From: Synanceia verrucosa
Lineage: Eukaryota; Chordata; Actinopteri; Perciformes; Synanceiidae
Direction: 5' to 3'
DNA length: 64,000 bases
Assembly: GCA_029721515.1 (NCBI GenBank)
Contig: CM056550.1
Coordinates: 20,211,119 to 20,275,118 of the forward strand
How positions within the stretch are numbered: the first letter of the stretch is position 1; each line of letters begins with the position of its first letter. Below the pieces are notes generated by a model. The model saw only the letters and a program-made list of their open reading frames with translations, made no database searches and was not told the DNA's origin. A program made the position numbers and the translations under genes. Shown here one piece after another: positions 48,981 to 62,267 of the stretch.

Positions 48981-49949
48981 ACCACCCACAAAGCAAAGGG
49001 CTGCCCTGGTTGTGCATGCACTCTGTTTAACTTTGTCGATTGATGGCTATTGTAAAGCGCTCTACATCAGCTGAGCATTGTGAGGACATGTCATTATTAC
49101 CAGCTACCTCAGATTTGTCTCCACTTTTTGAGGAAATGTTCCCATACCTCTGCTCTTATTACTTGAATTTGTGAAATGGCCTCTTCTTCAATGACGATCA
49201 TTCAGACTGAATTTCCTGAATCTTAAGTGCCACCCAAGTCCTCAGTTCTTCATTATGTAATCACACAGCGTACCGTGAACAGTTGGAAAAAGGCCACAGG
49301 TGATATTGAGCATACAAAAAAGGTTGTTTTGTATGATTTTTGGTGCTTTTACTCCTAATAATCACATTTAAAAGCAGATGTATTCCTGTATTTTCAGGGC
49401 TATTGTAACCATATCAAGACTGTATTAGCTTTTAAAAGCTTTTCTATTAGATACTGTAGCATAGCATTTTCTGCACTATATGAAACTATGACTATACATG
49501 AAAAAACATCTTTCTCTTAATATACATTATGCTTCGGTCTGCTGATGCTTTGTGGAGGTGAACCTGAGTAAATCCAGTAGAGTGCACACTCAGCCATGCT
49601 GTATCTACCCCTGTTGTTTGTATTATCTTCCCTTAAATGCTTATGCATACAATATAGAGGTGTGTGCACACTGTGTGTTACAGGTGCAGCTCAGGTGATT
49701 AGATAAAGCAATCTCCACTGTTTCATTAAACCAGGCTCTAATCTTGAGGCTGCTTTCCCTTCTTTTCAGGATCTGGACCCGTTTCCCAACATTAATGGTC
49801 TTTTTGCGTGATAAATCAGTCCAATGTTTCAAATAATACATGTAAGAAAGGGCAAATTTAACTAAATTTGGTGCTCTTGTCTGCAGTACCCAAGTAATCT
49901 TATATAATTTGTTCTATAAAGCTTCACTTTAGTCTAGAAGGTAAGAGGT
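48981..49949. other. cox10 intron 4, no gene seen
   Basis: Nothing recognised. The minus-strand frame 49641-49841 is unsupported. Confidence 0.5.
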
Positions 49950-50032
49950 CCTCCCACAGGCTGCGGGAGACCACGATCAGTGACTGAAAAACAATTTTGA
50001 CATATATACATCAATGGCAATCAACAAGTTAA
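49950..50032 (+). mobile_element. TTAA-type MITE, right-end fragment
   Basis: CCCACAGGCTGCGGGAGACC, then ACGATCAGTGACTG, then TTTTGACATATATACATCAA, ending TCAACAAGTTAA with TTAA at 50029-50032. Only the last part of the element is present. Confidence 0.65.
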
Positions 50033-53000
50033 GTTGAGAATGAGCTACTGGGCTATATGTCATTTCCATCTGAAAGTGCTAATTTATGGTCAGGATTGTA
50101 GCAGGGACTGTTCAGAATGGTTGAGAATATTTTGAAAAGGCTGCTCTTGGTGGTGATTGTTGTGGAGACCCTGCGGACTCTTCCATGACTTTAAATAATG
50201 CTATATTTTTATTAAGAAATCCCACCTTATTTGCAGCTTCTTGAACACCCTGTAGCTGTACACCATCCACTGGCCTTTTATATACACACTCTTTAGAGCA
50301 CAAATGGCTGCAGGACAGCTGCCTTTGTGTCTCTGTCTCAGTGTGTTGGTCCACCTGTCCTCCTCCACCAGCTATTCCTGTCTCACCTGAGGAAGTCGTC
50401 CTGATGGGCTAGGTTGGGCGTTGGTCCTCGTTTGTGTCTGTGTCACAGGAGACACTGCAGGTAGTTAAAAGGATCTTGAGCTATATGATGACACGGCAGT
50501 CTGTCAGAGTCTGTCATGTAGTAACTGGTGATTATCGTTAACAAGACAGACCAAAGTGTGTCTGTGGGTGTGTGCTGTAGCTACAGCATCCCTTTCTACT
50601 CTTCATCAGTGCTTTTTGCTTTGTGGCCAACCCCACCTGAGGATTACATAGTGATTCCCAAACAACACTTTTTTTCTTTCTATGTTTATGTCTACATCAT
50701 AACGTCACTTTAGCCCTCTGTTCTCTACATCTTAATTACTGTTTTCTCTCATTACCAAGGCTCATCGGTAATCCAGCTTTTAGAAACATTGCTGCGTTGT
50801 CAGCCCACAAACAAAAATGACGTATTGTTGTAAGTGTGGCTGCATAACTTAGCTCTGCTTTGAAAGGGTGCTCTGTCATTAAGGTCGTGCTGTTTTGCAC
50901 ATTCCCAAAGCTGCGTCTGAAACAGCGTTTTAGTTTTTCCTTGTCTGCCATTTGTTATAAAGGAGACCTTGTTTAATAATTCAGGTCCAATACAACAAAG
51001 ACTCATCCTGTATGGCATTATCTGCCTGCCCACATGCCTCCAATTCCCACACACACACACACACACGCATAAAAAATGGTCTGAAACACAACACTCTGTT
51101 TCTGCTTCTCTCTGAACACCATTAATGCCACCATACTGTCATTTATTCAAGTAGAAGGAAGTAACCACTACTGTGTTTCCATTCATTACACCCACACAAC
51201 TGTAATCAGTTGCAGAATGATAGACATCAGGGTGCCCGTGAGTGGTTATACCCATACATGTGTGTGTATCACCCTGAAAGTCTTTGTTTCAGTCCTCAGA
51301 TCCTGGGGATTAGACATTTCCGCTGTCTGTGCACCAGCAGCAGTACTGTGTCCTGTGTTTTTGCTCTTTCTCCTGCCTGTAGACCTTTTATCTGGATGCT
51401 TCTCGAGCAGTAATTGCTCATGAAGAGACAGGATGGGTCAGGGAACAGTGGCTCCAATTTCACCAGCCCACAATTTGTAATGGCACTTTGAAATATCAGT
51501 CTTTGTCTAAAGCTTTCTTACATCCTTTATACGGTCAAGTGTGCTGTAAAGTAGAGAAGGAAATGTGTGCTTTAAGTCCAGCTAGGAGGTAGACAAAATG
51601 TTGCTCTGATGTTGATGTGATACGGACAAAGCTGTCTTTGACTTTCAGACATTATCCCGTCGTCGGTCTGCTTCCTCTTAGCCAATAAATCAATTAATCT
51701 GTCATCTTAGTTGACTGTCATTTTTTAATTGATTAGTCGTTTTTTAGTGCTTTTATCCTGCCAACTCATTTTAAAGAAACATCTGAGCACATCTAAGATA
51801 TATACAAGATATAAAGTGGTGCTTTTGTGTGATTATTTGAAGATAGAATAAAATAGTTTTTTATTTATCCTCCATTGGGAGTAATACACCCACCACAGCA
51901 GCATAGACAATTTACAGTAATAAAGAAACAATGAACAGCAGCAATGAAACAATAGAATAAGTAATAATAGGAAAAAAAGAATAGGAAATAAATATTTACA
52001 CATGTACTAAATAAAAAGGAAGACAATATTTTATTATATTTTAATTGCAAATGAAATGTTAATTAAACACAGTTTTTAGATATATATAAAATGTATTTTT
52101 ACTGTTTTTGTATAGACATAAAATTTAAAAAAAAAAAAAATAAACTTGAATTGCATGAGTATTTGTCAAAAAAGAGTTTCTGTAGAAGACAAGCCTGTTC
52201 TGCAACCATGTGAATTCATGTATTATTTACCAAATAGACCAGCAAAATAACATTTTCTGATATTTATTTGAAAGATAATTCACATCCAGTTAATAATCTC
52301 GACTCATTTTTTGGGTTTTTGTTGTGACTCACTCTTAGGAGCTGTACCAGGGCTTACTCTTCCCCCATTCAGACACACTGGAAGCTGTGTCATACCACGT
52401 CCTGACAGGAAGAATTTCAGTAACATTTGCAGGACAGATGGCTGACAGCCCACTCCTAGCACCCATTGAGAAGCTAACTGGTTGCCTTTCCACTTGAGGA
52501 AATGGTGAGAGAGGAGAAGGGGATACACAGAATATGGCAGAAAGAAGGATTGGCTCTCAGGGGGCAAAACTCTGGGGCTGGAGGAGGATAGCCTCCGACA
52601 GGAACTTTGTAGCCCTGTTCACACAGTCTCCTCCCATTTGCTCCAGCAAACACGACTGAAACTCAAGGCTAAATTATTTACTCCTGCTGCTTCCTTGCCA
52701 CTGTTTACTGTCTGTGCCCTTGCAGCGAGTACATCAGTAAATGTTCCACCTCCGTATAAACACAGTTCAATCTTTTCCTTATTCTATTTCCTGTCACTCA
52801 TACGTGAAACTATAAAGAAAGAGGTCAGCACGCTGGAAGGGTGTCTCAGTTTATAGGCTGGAAATCACAGCACATTGGAATTTATAATCACAGATGAAAC
52901 AGTTGGATGGCATTTTTTTTTTTTTTTTTTTAAATTTAACCCCAGCTCAATGTGTCGGTTGAAAAGTATTCATCCCTGCAGTACCTTGATGCTAACCACG

Positions 53001-54884
53001 TGCGCTCTGTCTTTTACTATGTGGATCAAGAAGGTGGTTATGAATCTTTGTAGGCTGTGATTCAGTTTATTAGTTTTACTTCAGAGACTCAAGAGACAGA
53101 GCCTGCAATCTAGCCTCACATATTACATTATAGGGGGAATATACGATAATCTTTCTGAAGCTGACTGTGTTGCATGAGTGTTATCAGAAGTCTAGTTAGC
53201 AGATCATGCTGGCGAGGAGAAAGGAAAGCAGAACAAAGATGCTGATTGAACAATGTAAAACCTTTTCACTTCGTAGACCTGCAGAATATTTCCAGAAACA
53301 ATCTTACCTGAGAGGAAAGAAAAGCATGCCAGAGTTGTTGACACGAGTCAAAAATCTAAGAAAAATAAAGTAAGAAGGAAAGAGGAATCAGTTTTGTTTT
53401 AGTTTACATGCAGTATTGCAAAAGAATAGAGGACATGGTGGAGTTAGATTATCTGTTGTCCAGCTGTTGAACTTTCCGTGGGAAATCAATGGGAAATAGA
53501 AATATGGGGTTTATTTGCTAATCATATGCAGATTGAATATTTTTTTTCCATACCATAAGCTGACACTCTTTTAGTAGAAATAGAAAAAACTATTTGCATC
53601 CCATCAGTCTGTACTACAATTTCCCCCCAAAATATGTTCACTATTAAAAGGTAAAAAAATAAATTATATTAACTTTTTCCAAAATATCCGAGCATAACTT
53701 CCCTTGGAAAATGTCTGTGAAATTGCTGGTATTTTCTGAAACCTTTGCAGACCTACCCTTTAAAGTGTGTGTCGTGACTGGCTTCTCATGCTTTCATTAA
53801 TAGGTAGTTGACCTTCATCCAAAATTTAAATTTGACATTGTTCAAAGATAATGCAGTGGATTAGAGGGGAAAAACACTGGCCGCACACTGTGTCTTCTTC
53901 TGGGGTCCCTCATCATTTTCATTTGAAAGGCTTGTTGAATGAGCCCGTCTAGATGAAGACGTGGATTTTACCACGGGGTCACTGCTGCAAATACAAATCT
54001 GTAGGAGGTGCTGATGGCTGCTGTCATGTTCGAGAGAACAGTGAGGGCCTTCATATGTGTCCGCACTTTATCGCTTCTCATTTCCAAAGGCTGCATTTCT
54101 TCAAGATGTCCTGGACCGGCTGTATCAGAGCAGCATTAAAGCCAACACACAGCTGCAGACGAAAAATCCAAACACTCACCTCCTCTGAAACATACACACG
54201 GTCATGCACATGCCTCTTTTTCAACTGCAACCCAAACTGTTGAGAGCCTTTCAAACTGCATGTCATGTCAGCGACACCCTCGGCTATTCGCGAATGCCCA
54301 CTGATGGAGGAAAAGGCTGTTTATTTCTCTTAAAACAAATGACCACACACACAGAGCCTAGTTATATGTATTGGCCTTTCACTGATATGTTTTCCCACAG
54401 TGTGTGAGACTGAATAGAAAGCAGTCAAGTGTGTGCAGAGTTAACTGTAATCAGGAACTGGAGTGAAAGGCCCTCATTAGTAAGAACGTTAACTTATCGG
54501 GCTCAGACAGAGATATGGCTCGCCTGCACTCCAACAAAGGAATTTGTCTTGTTTTCACAGTTGATATGTTTACAGTAGAGTTAGATATATGTACCAGTCA
54601 GCATGGCCCAGTGTCTAGTTCAGTGGCAAATGATATCAAACTGCTTTCTGCAAATGAAGATTAATACTGAAACCCCAATTTCATGAAAGATCTGGCTCCG
54701 AGTCCAAAGTTTCTTACAGTGTGACTCATTTAGACTAAAGTGGTAAATTTATGAATCATTACCTGGGGTCGTAAGTGGTAGTTGCACTTTCTATGACTTT
54801 AAAATAAACATTTGATGTAATGAAAAATCTCTGTGCCAGAGAGGGTCTCTTGATTTTAAAGATTTGACTGTAAATATGAAGCAG
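50033..54884. other. cox10 intron 4, no gene seen
   Basis: The longest repeat-poor part of the intron. Holds a small (CA)n at 51052-51067, poly-A near 52127-52140 and poly-T near 52913-52931. Open frames up to 96 codons (53953-54243 plus) have no recognised domain. No nested gene seen. Confidence 0.45.
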
Positions 54885-55080
54885 ACATAGTCTCGTCCCA
54901 GACCAGACTGTGAGCGACCTGTCAATCACAAAGTAGCCCCACCCTACAGCATCCGCTACTTTATGATTATAAATGGGACCATAATTGACTAAATGAACAT
55001 CATAGCTGTACTGAAGAAGACTTAAACTAGTGATCAGGACAAAACTCTATTTACAATGTTTGGTGAGCTAATACATAATA

Positions 55081-55897
55081 TTAACTCTTTGAGTACCATT
55101 GACATGTATGTCAAAGTGGTTTTTTTGGTGGTTGGCACAAGAGGTCGCTGTCACACACCCTGTGAGTAATTTTGGGGCTTCTAGGATTTGTAGTAGGAAC
55201 ATAAAGAGACGATATTATGCTGTGTTCCATTTTTCTTGGAAGTTGGAGTTGGGAATGACATCACGCCGGAGTTGATGGCATTCCAGTAAATAAGTCAGAA
55301 AACCAAATTTGTTGTGCTTGCTCCGTCGGAATGCAGAAAACTAATGCAGCAATATGAGGTCCACCTCAAACACAATTAATTGGAACAAAAAAGATGCAGA
55401 GGGTAGGTTTGTTCACCAGCGTAATTCTGTGTAGGGGGAAAAAGCTACATGGCGCTAACTCATGGCACTGCTATCTTGGATTATAACATTGTGGTCAAGT
55501 CAGCGTTGGTTAGGTTCTCCCGACTTTCCGAGTCGTAAATCCGACTTCGGGGTTGTTCCCGTTGAAACAGAATTGCGACTTCCGAGTACAAATGGAACGC
55601 CGCATAAGCCATAGAGATCAAAGCAGGAAGTGGAGATGATCGCGATTAGAGAGAAAAACAAACAGAATCTGGACAAAAAGTGGTGAAATTAGCCTCTACT
55701 CTGTAAAGCAAAACTGGAACAAGATAAAAAAAAATCATAATGAAATAGAGAGTCTCTTCTTTCATGTGAGCTATTCAGTGTTTTCAGAGTCATAGTACAA
55801 AATATTCTGTAGGTCATGAAAGATGACTCAAAATGGCAAAAAACTCTGGCACAAGGCACTCTCGGGTGCATAAAATGGCTGGCACGCAATGAGTTAA
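55081..55897 (-). mobile_element. TTAA-flanked MITE containing another insertion
   Basis: Bounded by TTAA at 55081-55084 and 55894-55897, with ends TTAACTCTTTGAGTACCATT and GGCACGCAATGAGTTAA. The family sequence runs in reverse up to AAAGAGACGATAT (about 55215), breaks, and resumes at GCCATAGAGATCAAAGCAGG (about 55608). Removing the insert leaves about 430 bp, the normal size. Confidence 0.85.
55218..55604. mobile_element. 387-bp element nested in the MITE
   Basis: The left end TGCTGTGTTCCATTTTTCTT, continuing GGAAGTTGG, is mirrored by CGACTTCCGAGTACAAATGG and AACGCCGCA on the right, an imperfect inverted repeat of about 28 bp. Flanking TA is present on both sides, but the target-site duplication is uncertain. 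GTTCCATTT/GGAAGTCG-ended elements are, as I remember, common in fish; class not assigned. Confidence 0.7.
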
Positions 55898-55995
55898 GGT
55901 AATTAAAAAAATTTCAACAACCAGGGGAGTCGCCCCCTGCTGGCTGATAGAAAGAATTCAAGTTTTAGGCTTCACTTTTCAAAATGGATGTTGCC

Positions 55996-58759
55996 CACTG
56001 AATCCAACACACGGCATCACTTCTGAACAACACAGACATATTCCCCTAGACCTAACGTGTAACGGAAATAGACAACACTCATCTTTTTTGTTTATGGAGG
56101 CAAAGCAGCAGCCGTCAAAGCCTCTTTTTGATCAGACGAGTTTGAAGAAATCAGCATGTGAGAATAATCCTCTACTTTCAGCATTTCCTGTTTATTCTTT
56201 AGCTTCGTCCTCTTTTTGCTCCACCACTCCTTCCCTTCCTTCCTCTTCCTGGCCCAGGCAGTGAGCAGTAAGCGTTCCCAGATCCAGCCCATACCTTCAC
56301 AGGCAAAGGGACTGATGAGGGCAAAGGCAATGTGGCTCTGCTCGGCATTAATTGGCTGATTAACATAAGGACAGTTTAGCACTTCACTGTCCCACACTCG
56401 GGCCATCAATCAAGAGGGAGGCTGTGCCAGCTGGATTGCAGCCAGCAGCTCCACACAGACCTCTGTAAAGGGAGGTGAGGGTTCAGCACACGGCTGGAAG
56501 GGAGATCCACTCATTGGCCAGACAGAGTACTGCAAACTGAGATGTGTAGCAGTGCTTCTGGATTTAAGAAGTATAGGTCGTTTCAATTTGCTGCTTCTGA
56601 AGGAAAATGGTTAGTTCATTTTTTTAAAGTGAACAATGGACATGAACTAGTTAATTTTCATATGTGTGAACTTAAATTTGAGCTGTTGATCGGGTATTAA
56701 ATAAGTGGCTCACCTGTTCAGACAGGCCACGGATGGTGAAACTGCTATTGATCAAATATGAAATAGGAAGATTCAGATTCAGAACAGCTTATGAGGAATT
56801 ATATGAGGAATTTGACCTGGGTTTACCACACTCTCTTTGTCCCAGCATAAAATAAAAAAAACAAAGTAACAGCAGCACAAAAGGTAAAGAAATAAAATGT
56901 TCTTTCTGAAGAAAAAAAGTAGAAAGTAGGAAAAAACCTTAACGTCGGACCCTGACATATGTTCAAATGGGCATGAAAATAATAAAAGAATCGAATCAAA
57001 TTGAGAAGTGCTCATCATACCCAGCCATAGACTCTGTCCTGTCACTGACACGTTGTGAGAAGATGTCCGCCTCATAGGTTGTATGTGATTTCCTCCTCTC
57101 GGTGCAAACAGTTTGAGCTTTTCATGTCTAATCACACCAGCCGATCCCCTATCATTTCATCACATCAAAGGATCGCAGAGGGCGAGGAAGCCCAGAAACA
57201 TCTGCCAGCTGTCCATTCGCAGCATACCAGACACAGACACACGTCTCCTGGTTTTATCTCTCACCTCGGCTGCAGATAGTGTGAACGAAATATTACTGTT
57301 TGCTCAGTGACAGAAATGAAGTGATGGAGATGTCCTCGACGATCTCTCTCTAAACACGTTATTGCCAAATATTCAGTATCTAGTCTTGATGATTTCATTA
57401 TCATGTGGTCCTGTCTGTATCATTTCATCTATGTTTTTAGCACAAAGGGGTGGCCAACACCATTAGTTACAGAGGTTGCTCACAATTCAGCTTGATATTA
57501 TTGTTATGTTTTCTGTTTTTTTATCCGTACATACCGTTCTCATGAATACAGTGGAAGGAATTTCTTCAAATTTGGCATAAATGTTGCTTGGATGAACCAA
57601 CTCAAGATTGCATATGTTAATTATAATAATTCAACGCCAGTGTTAAACAGGATAAAATGATGAAGTGGTTTCATTTTGGACAGTCGTGGATGTATTCTGC
57701 AGCTTGACTGGCACAGATATTTAGTTTACTGTCATAGAGAGGTAAAGAAACCAGGAAATATTAAATTATAAGAAGCTGGAAACAGTAATTAGTTATTAGA
57801 ATAGTTAATGATTAATTTGATAGCTGACAGTAAATCAATCATTGCAACTCTAGTTTGCTCCTTCTTGAGTTCATCTTCTTATTTCTTTCCATTACGTCTT
57901 CTCCATTTTTTGACTTTTTTTGCTCTTTTATAACTCCACACTGACACAAGTTCTTTCTAACAGTTTAATAAGTAGTTTGGAAGTGTTCAACAGGTTCTTC
58001 AGGGAAAAGATGTAAAATCAAAGCATTGCTCCCATAACTCCAGACTACTCATTTGACTCAAGAGACATGAGCAGCATTTCTGTGACAGCCTCCACCTGAA
58101 AAAAACACCTTGAAATAACCTTAATCTGCCATTCCAGCATTTTTATGTTGTGACTAGTCAGGCTGCATGCCTTGTCTGTTTTGTCCCATTTCTTTCCTTT
58201 CATTTGACTTCAAAACATTGCGAATGTCTGCCAGAGCCATTGAATTGACTTCTGAGGAAAGCTTAATCTATGTAAATCTTTGGCTGCTTGTTTGTCAAGT
58301 GGCTGATCAGAGACAGTTCACAGTTTGTGTTCAAGGAGGCTTTGAGAGCTCTCGTGCCGTTTGAAGCCGACTTGGCTCGCGTGCAGCGTAGCGCCACCCT
58401 CACCCCCCCCATCGCCCTTGTGGATGTTTGAGTCTGCCATTCAGCGCCGATGTGCAAACAGGTGACATTCTGACAAGTGATGACTTGGTCTTATTGTTGG
58501 GTTCAGCCCGCCATGCACCTGGGTTTTCATCGGCAGAGCGACGGAGACACGCTGTCGAGGCCAGCTAATGTTCCTATGAGCCAAAGCCTCACAGCTGCTC
58601 AGCTGTGTGTTCTCCAGGCACTCCTTGAGTAAACACTGTCAACGTGTAGTTGCTGTGTTGCTCTTCCTATCAGTGTTTTTACATGCAGATAGGAGGTGTG
58701 TGGCTGGGAAGGTAACGTTTCACCCATGGAGCGACTGGTGAGCAGAATTAATTTCGCTG
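55996..58759. other. cox10 intron 4, no gene seen
   Basis: No exon recognised. Frames of 105 (56092-56409 minus) and 118 codons (56779-57135 minus, Phe/Leu-rich from an A-rich strand) are not supported. Confidence 0.45.
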
Positions 58760-58960
58760 ACGAAAAAAAACTTTGTTATAATGTTCACTTGTGTTTTATC
58801 AGAGCTAGAGTAGAGGACACTCTCACCAAAACAAACACTTTCTGTCCAGAATCCATCTGTTTTGCTCTCCACTTCCTGCTTTGATCTCTGTGGCGTATAC
58901 TGTCTCTTTATGTCCCGACTACATCTCCCAGAAGCCCCAGCATTACTGACAGGAGACCTG
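58760..58960 (+). mobile_element. TTAA-type MITE, internal fragment
   Basis: TTTTATCAGAGCTAGAGTAG, CCACTTCCTGCTTTGATCTC, TGTGGCGTATACTGTCTC, TACATCTCCCAGAAGCCCCA. Neither TTAA end is present. Confidence 0.75.
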
Positions 58961-60437
58961 GGTTGATCTGGCTTTAATTTTAAAATTAAAGCATATCAAG
59001 CAGATAAATCTGTTTATAAATGTTTCCTTCATGTGTAAGTGAGTTTGGAATTTCCAGAAAAACTCTTAGAACTGATCCGATTAATACTAAATAAAATTCA
59101 GATGACTAAAGTATGACTAAAACTAAATAACATTTTGACTAAGACTAAATCCAAATTTGCTGTCAAAATTAACACTGCACTATGAGGTTGTCAGATATCT
59201 TTGTCCTTCATGGTTTGTGGTTATCACGATATCCACCAAGTGAAATCAAGTATTTTTCACATTTCATCAAACCTACCTCCATAAATTATAACAATTTAAC
59301 AATTATAACAATAGGAAACGGCTGCCTGTAGTCTGTTATCAATGGAGCCCTGGTGGTTGGCGTCTAATCATGTTCTCTTTGATAGCTGCGCCCCCTCTCC
59401 TCCGCTTCTCACTTTGGTCTCGCCGGTTTGCCGTCCTCATCTGGCAGATAATTGTCCCTACAGTTATAGGTCTTTTTTGTGAGTGTATGTGTTTGCACAC
59501 TTGCCAGACTCCCCATAACTTCCGGTTCAGTCTCCTTGCTGCCTCTTGATAGATGAAGGTGTGCTGCCATTATACTCCACTGCTTAGCGTTGTCTGCGTG
59601 AGATAATGCGTAAACAGTAGCCGTCAGTTTCAGATAGGTCATGGTGTGTCAGTGACGATCAGAGCGGAGACATGCAAACAAACCAGAGGCATTGTGCATG
59701 TGTCATCACAGTGAAAACTAAAATTGAACACCAGGTCATGCCAGAGATGAGGAGAGGCTGTTGAAATCACATCCGGACCGTCCTGCTGCAACAAGCCCAG
59801 CTGACTCTCCTCTCAGATATTCAAAGAGCTGGACCATGTTTCAATATGATAATTAAACATCTGTCAGTGGAATCCTACCATGATGAAAACATTTATAGAT
59901 CAATCGTGAATCACATGCTAACACAAGTTCAGCTTTCTGCTCAGGACGTTACCAAGTGTGGTTAAATCAAACTACTCACCTGATCTTATCATTTGTATTT
60001 GTGTGCATGCATGTAAACATAGCCAGTGTATAGCTGGAAATATTTATTTTTTTCTCTGTAATTTCACTTGAGTTTTGCACTTAATCTATTGAGAAATACT
60101 CTTTACTTTTAATTTGTCACTAATTTAATTGAAAGCAAAATACCAAAATGTGTTTTATCATGTAGTAATTTGATAGAGACTGTTTTTCTTCGGCCATATC
60201 ACTCTTCCTGACACAATACATAATATTATTTTAAAAGAGTGTTTGAAGGCCTTTGATAAGTACACAGTGCTTCTCTGTAAAGAAGAAAATAACATAATCT
60301 GAAATTTAGTTTTTCTTTTGTTTATTTATTTGTACATTTTTCTTGGTCATTTGTAAATAATGCATTTATTGGCCTCTAAATAGTAACAGAAATGTTCACT
60401 ATCATTGACAGTATTTTATCTGTATTAGTACTTAATA
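58961..60437. other. cox10 intron 4, no gene seen
   Basis: No exon recognised; a repeat fragment at 59085-59178 is listed separately. Confidence 0.45.
59085..59178. repeat. ACTAAAACTAAAT-type repeat end
   Basis: Series of ACTAAA units followed by TTTGCTGTCAAAATTAACAC and TGCAC. Resembles the opposite end of the repeat whose TAACGATAATAACCTTG terminus is at 13601-13697, by memory of such repeats. Confidence 0.35.
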
Positions 60438-60522
60438 TTAACTCACTGAGTGCCAGCCGTTTTATAAAACAGAAAGTGCCTTGTGCCAGCGTTTTTGCCC
60501 ATTTCGGCACTCAAAGAGTTAA
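60438..60522 (+). mobile_element. 85-bp deletion derivative of the TTAA MITE
   Basis: Retains TTAACTCACTGAGTGCCAGC through GTTTTTGCCCATTT on the left, then jumps straight to CGGCACTCAAAGAGTTAA. Both TTAA-bounded inverted ends are kept and the entire interior is missing. Confidence 0.85.
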
Positions 60523-61806
60523 TGAAGAGTGAGGATATGGGGAGTAGGTAATTTCTCTGATTAAAAGCTTATTAGCAGTAAGTAATGGAGCTGTAAATTG
60601 ACACTGGTCAGAAGTGACCTACTGGAAATTAAAAGCTTCAACGCTTAAATGTTACTCCAGCTAATAATGCAGTCAAGTCACCACGACTCAGTGCAGGTGA
60701 AGACACGTCACTTTTAAACTGCACCAAACCTTCAGACCTACCTGTAGCAGCACACGTGCATGCACACAAAACACAAATGACCCAATTATTTTAATGCCCT
60801 CACTCGCTGCAACACATGGCAGCGTCAGGCGGAAATAATGACATGGGCTGAGAGGGCCACTGATGCGAACCAGATGAGGCAGAGGCACTTAAAAGGCAGA
60901 GAGAGAGGAACGAGAGCAGGGCTGGACAAACTGTGAAATGACAACAGCTCACACAGCAGGGTGACTTTGACATTGGCATCAAATGATCCGTGCACGCACA
61001 CGACAGGTCCGTCCAAACAAAAGGCAACACTGGAGATGGTGTTTGAGATTCCCACTCTGGAAAGTCTCTTATTTACTGTACAGGTGCCTTAGATGCCTGT
61101 GGGAGCTCTGCTCTGCACAGAGTATCTGGCTTTTTTTTATACGTGGGATGATGTTATTGGAAACTAAGTGGATCTTTTTTTATGTGAGCAGTACCGCAGC
61201 CGGCTTGGCCCTGGGCCTGCCCGAGGCCTGGTTCAGCACCGCTCTGCTCTGGCCTGGCCACAAAGTGCATTTCTCTCTCTTGCGGCCCCTGACCTCCTGA
61301 CGCATTTCCTGACCCAGGAAATAGAATTAACACCTCAGCCTGGGCCTTGGGGTCCCACAGCCGCATACACAGCTGTCCAGTCAGACCCAGCGAGCTCGTT
61401 CACCACTACAACTGAACCAAAGACGGAAAAGGGAAGCAGGAGGTTTTCTTTGGAGCATATGGAGAGAGCTTATTCTATATATACACTTATATTATAACCA
61501 CTAATTTAAGTGTCTATGGGTGCTTGAAGTGCCTCTATGCCACTGGCCAAATAAGGTACCTCCTACTTTTCTAACTGCTCTAGGCATATGACAATCAAAA
61601 GCTCAGTTTCTCTCATTGCCAATGCTAATTTTGTCTTTAAAATAGTAGCCTAACTGCACTGTGACTCTGCAGTAGCTGCTCTGGGTAACTGCGATCAATA
61701 TTTTTGGCCAGGGATCCTGAGGAGACTCATGCAAACCAGAGTAAAGGTTGGCATTTCTGCATAATGTTGGAGTATTTTTGACTGGGCCTGAAAAACGAAG
61801 CATTTT
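60523..61806. other. cox10 intron 4, no gene seen
   Basis: Overlapping frames at 60983-61497 (+) and 61154-61366 (-) give a 109-codon product with no recognised domain. No exon accepted. Confidence 0.4.
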
Positions 61807-62267
61807 CAGGGTTCCTGCAGTTCCTTAAAAAGTCTTAAAACGTGTTAAATTAAAACATGGGTCATTAAGGTATTGTATTAAAATGACTGTAAATTTGCTG
61901 TGTGAAATTTTCAGATGGTGCGTTTAATGCCAATAGGAACAAACAGTATTCATAGATTTACTGCAATTTTGCACAATATTTTGTTCACCAAGTTCACTTC
62001 TTTGTTCTTGAAAGTTGTGAAATCAAAGTTGTTAAAGAAAGTTAAGTGTTATTTCAAGCGTTAAAGGGCTGAAAAAAATCATAAAAATCAGTTATCAGAT
62101 TTTTTTTCTTGCTAAATATCAATATCAGCATCAGCCTCAAAACTCCATATTGGTCAGGCCCTACAATAAATTGACTATTTTATTATGACAGTTTTCGGTC
62201 TGAAATTATATTTGTTGAAGTCTTAAAAAGTATTAAATTCGAATTTTAAAATGGTGCAAGAACCCTG
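61807..62267. mobile_element. CAGGGTTC-ended hAT-like element
   Basis: The left end CAGGGTTCCTGCAG is mirrored by GGTGCAAGAACCCTG on the right. Inverted sub-terminal runs (AAAAAGTCTTAAAA, TCTTAAAAAGTATTAAATTC) support a single 461-bp element. No clear 8-bp duplication remains. No coding capacity. Confidence 0.65.

Larger units (their letters stand above)
54885..55995. repeat. percomorph-type repeat, interrupted by MITE
   Basis: The left part (54885-55080) has CCAGACTGTGAGCGACCTGT, CAATCACAAAGTAGCCCCAC and GGGACCATAATTGACTAAAT. The right part (55898-55995) has GGGGAGTCGCCCCCTGCTGG, CTGATAGAAAGAATTCAAG and GTTGCCCACTG. I remember these two sets as the halves of one repeat. Here the TTAA element 55081-55897 sits between them. 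Confidence 0.5.
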
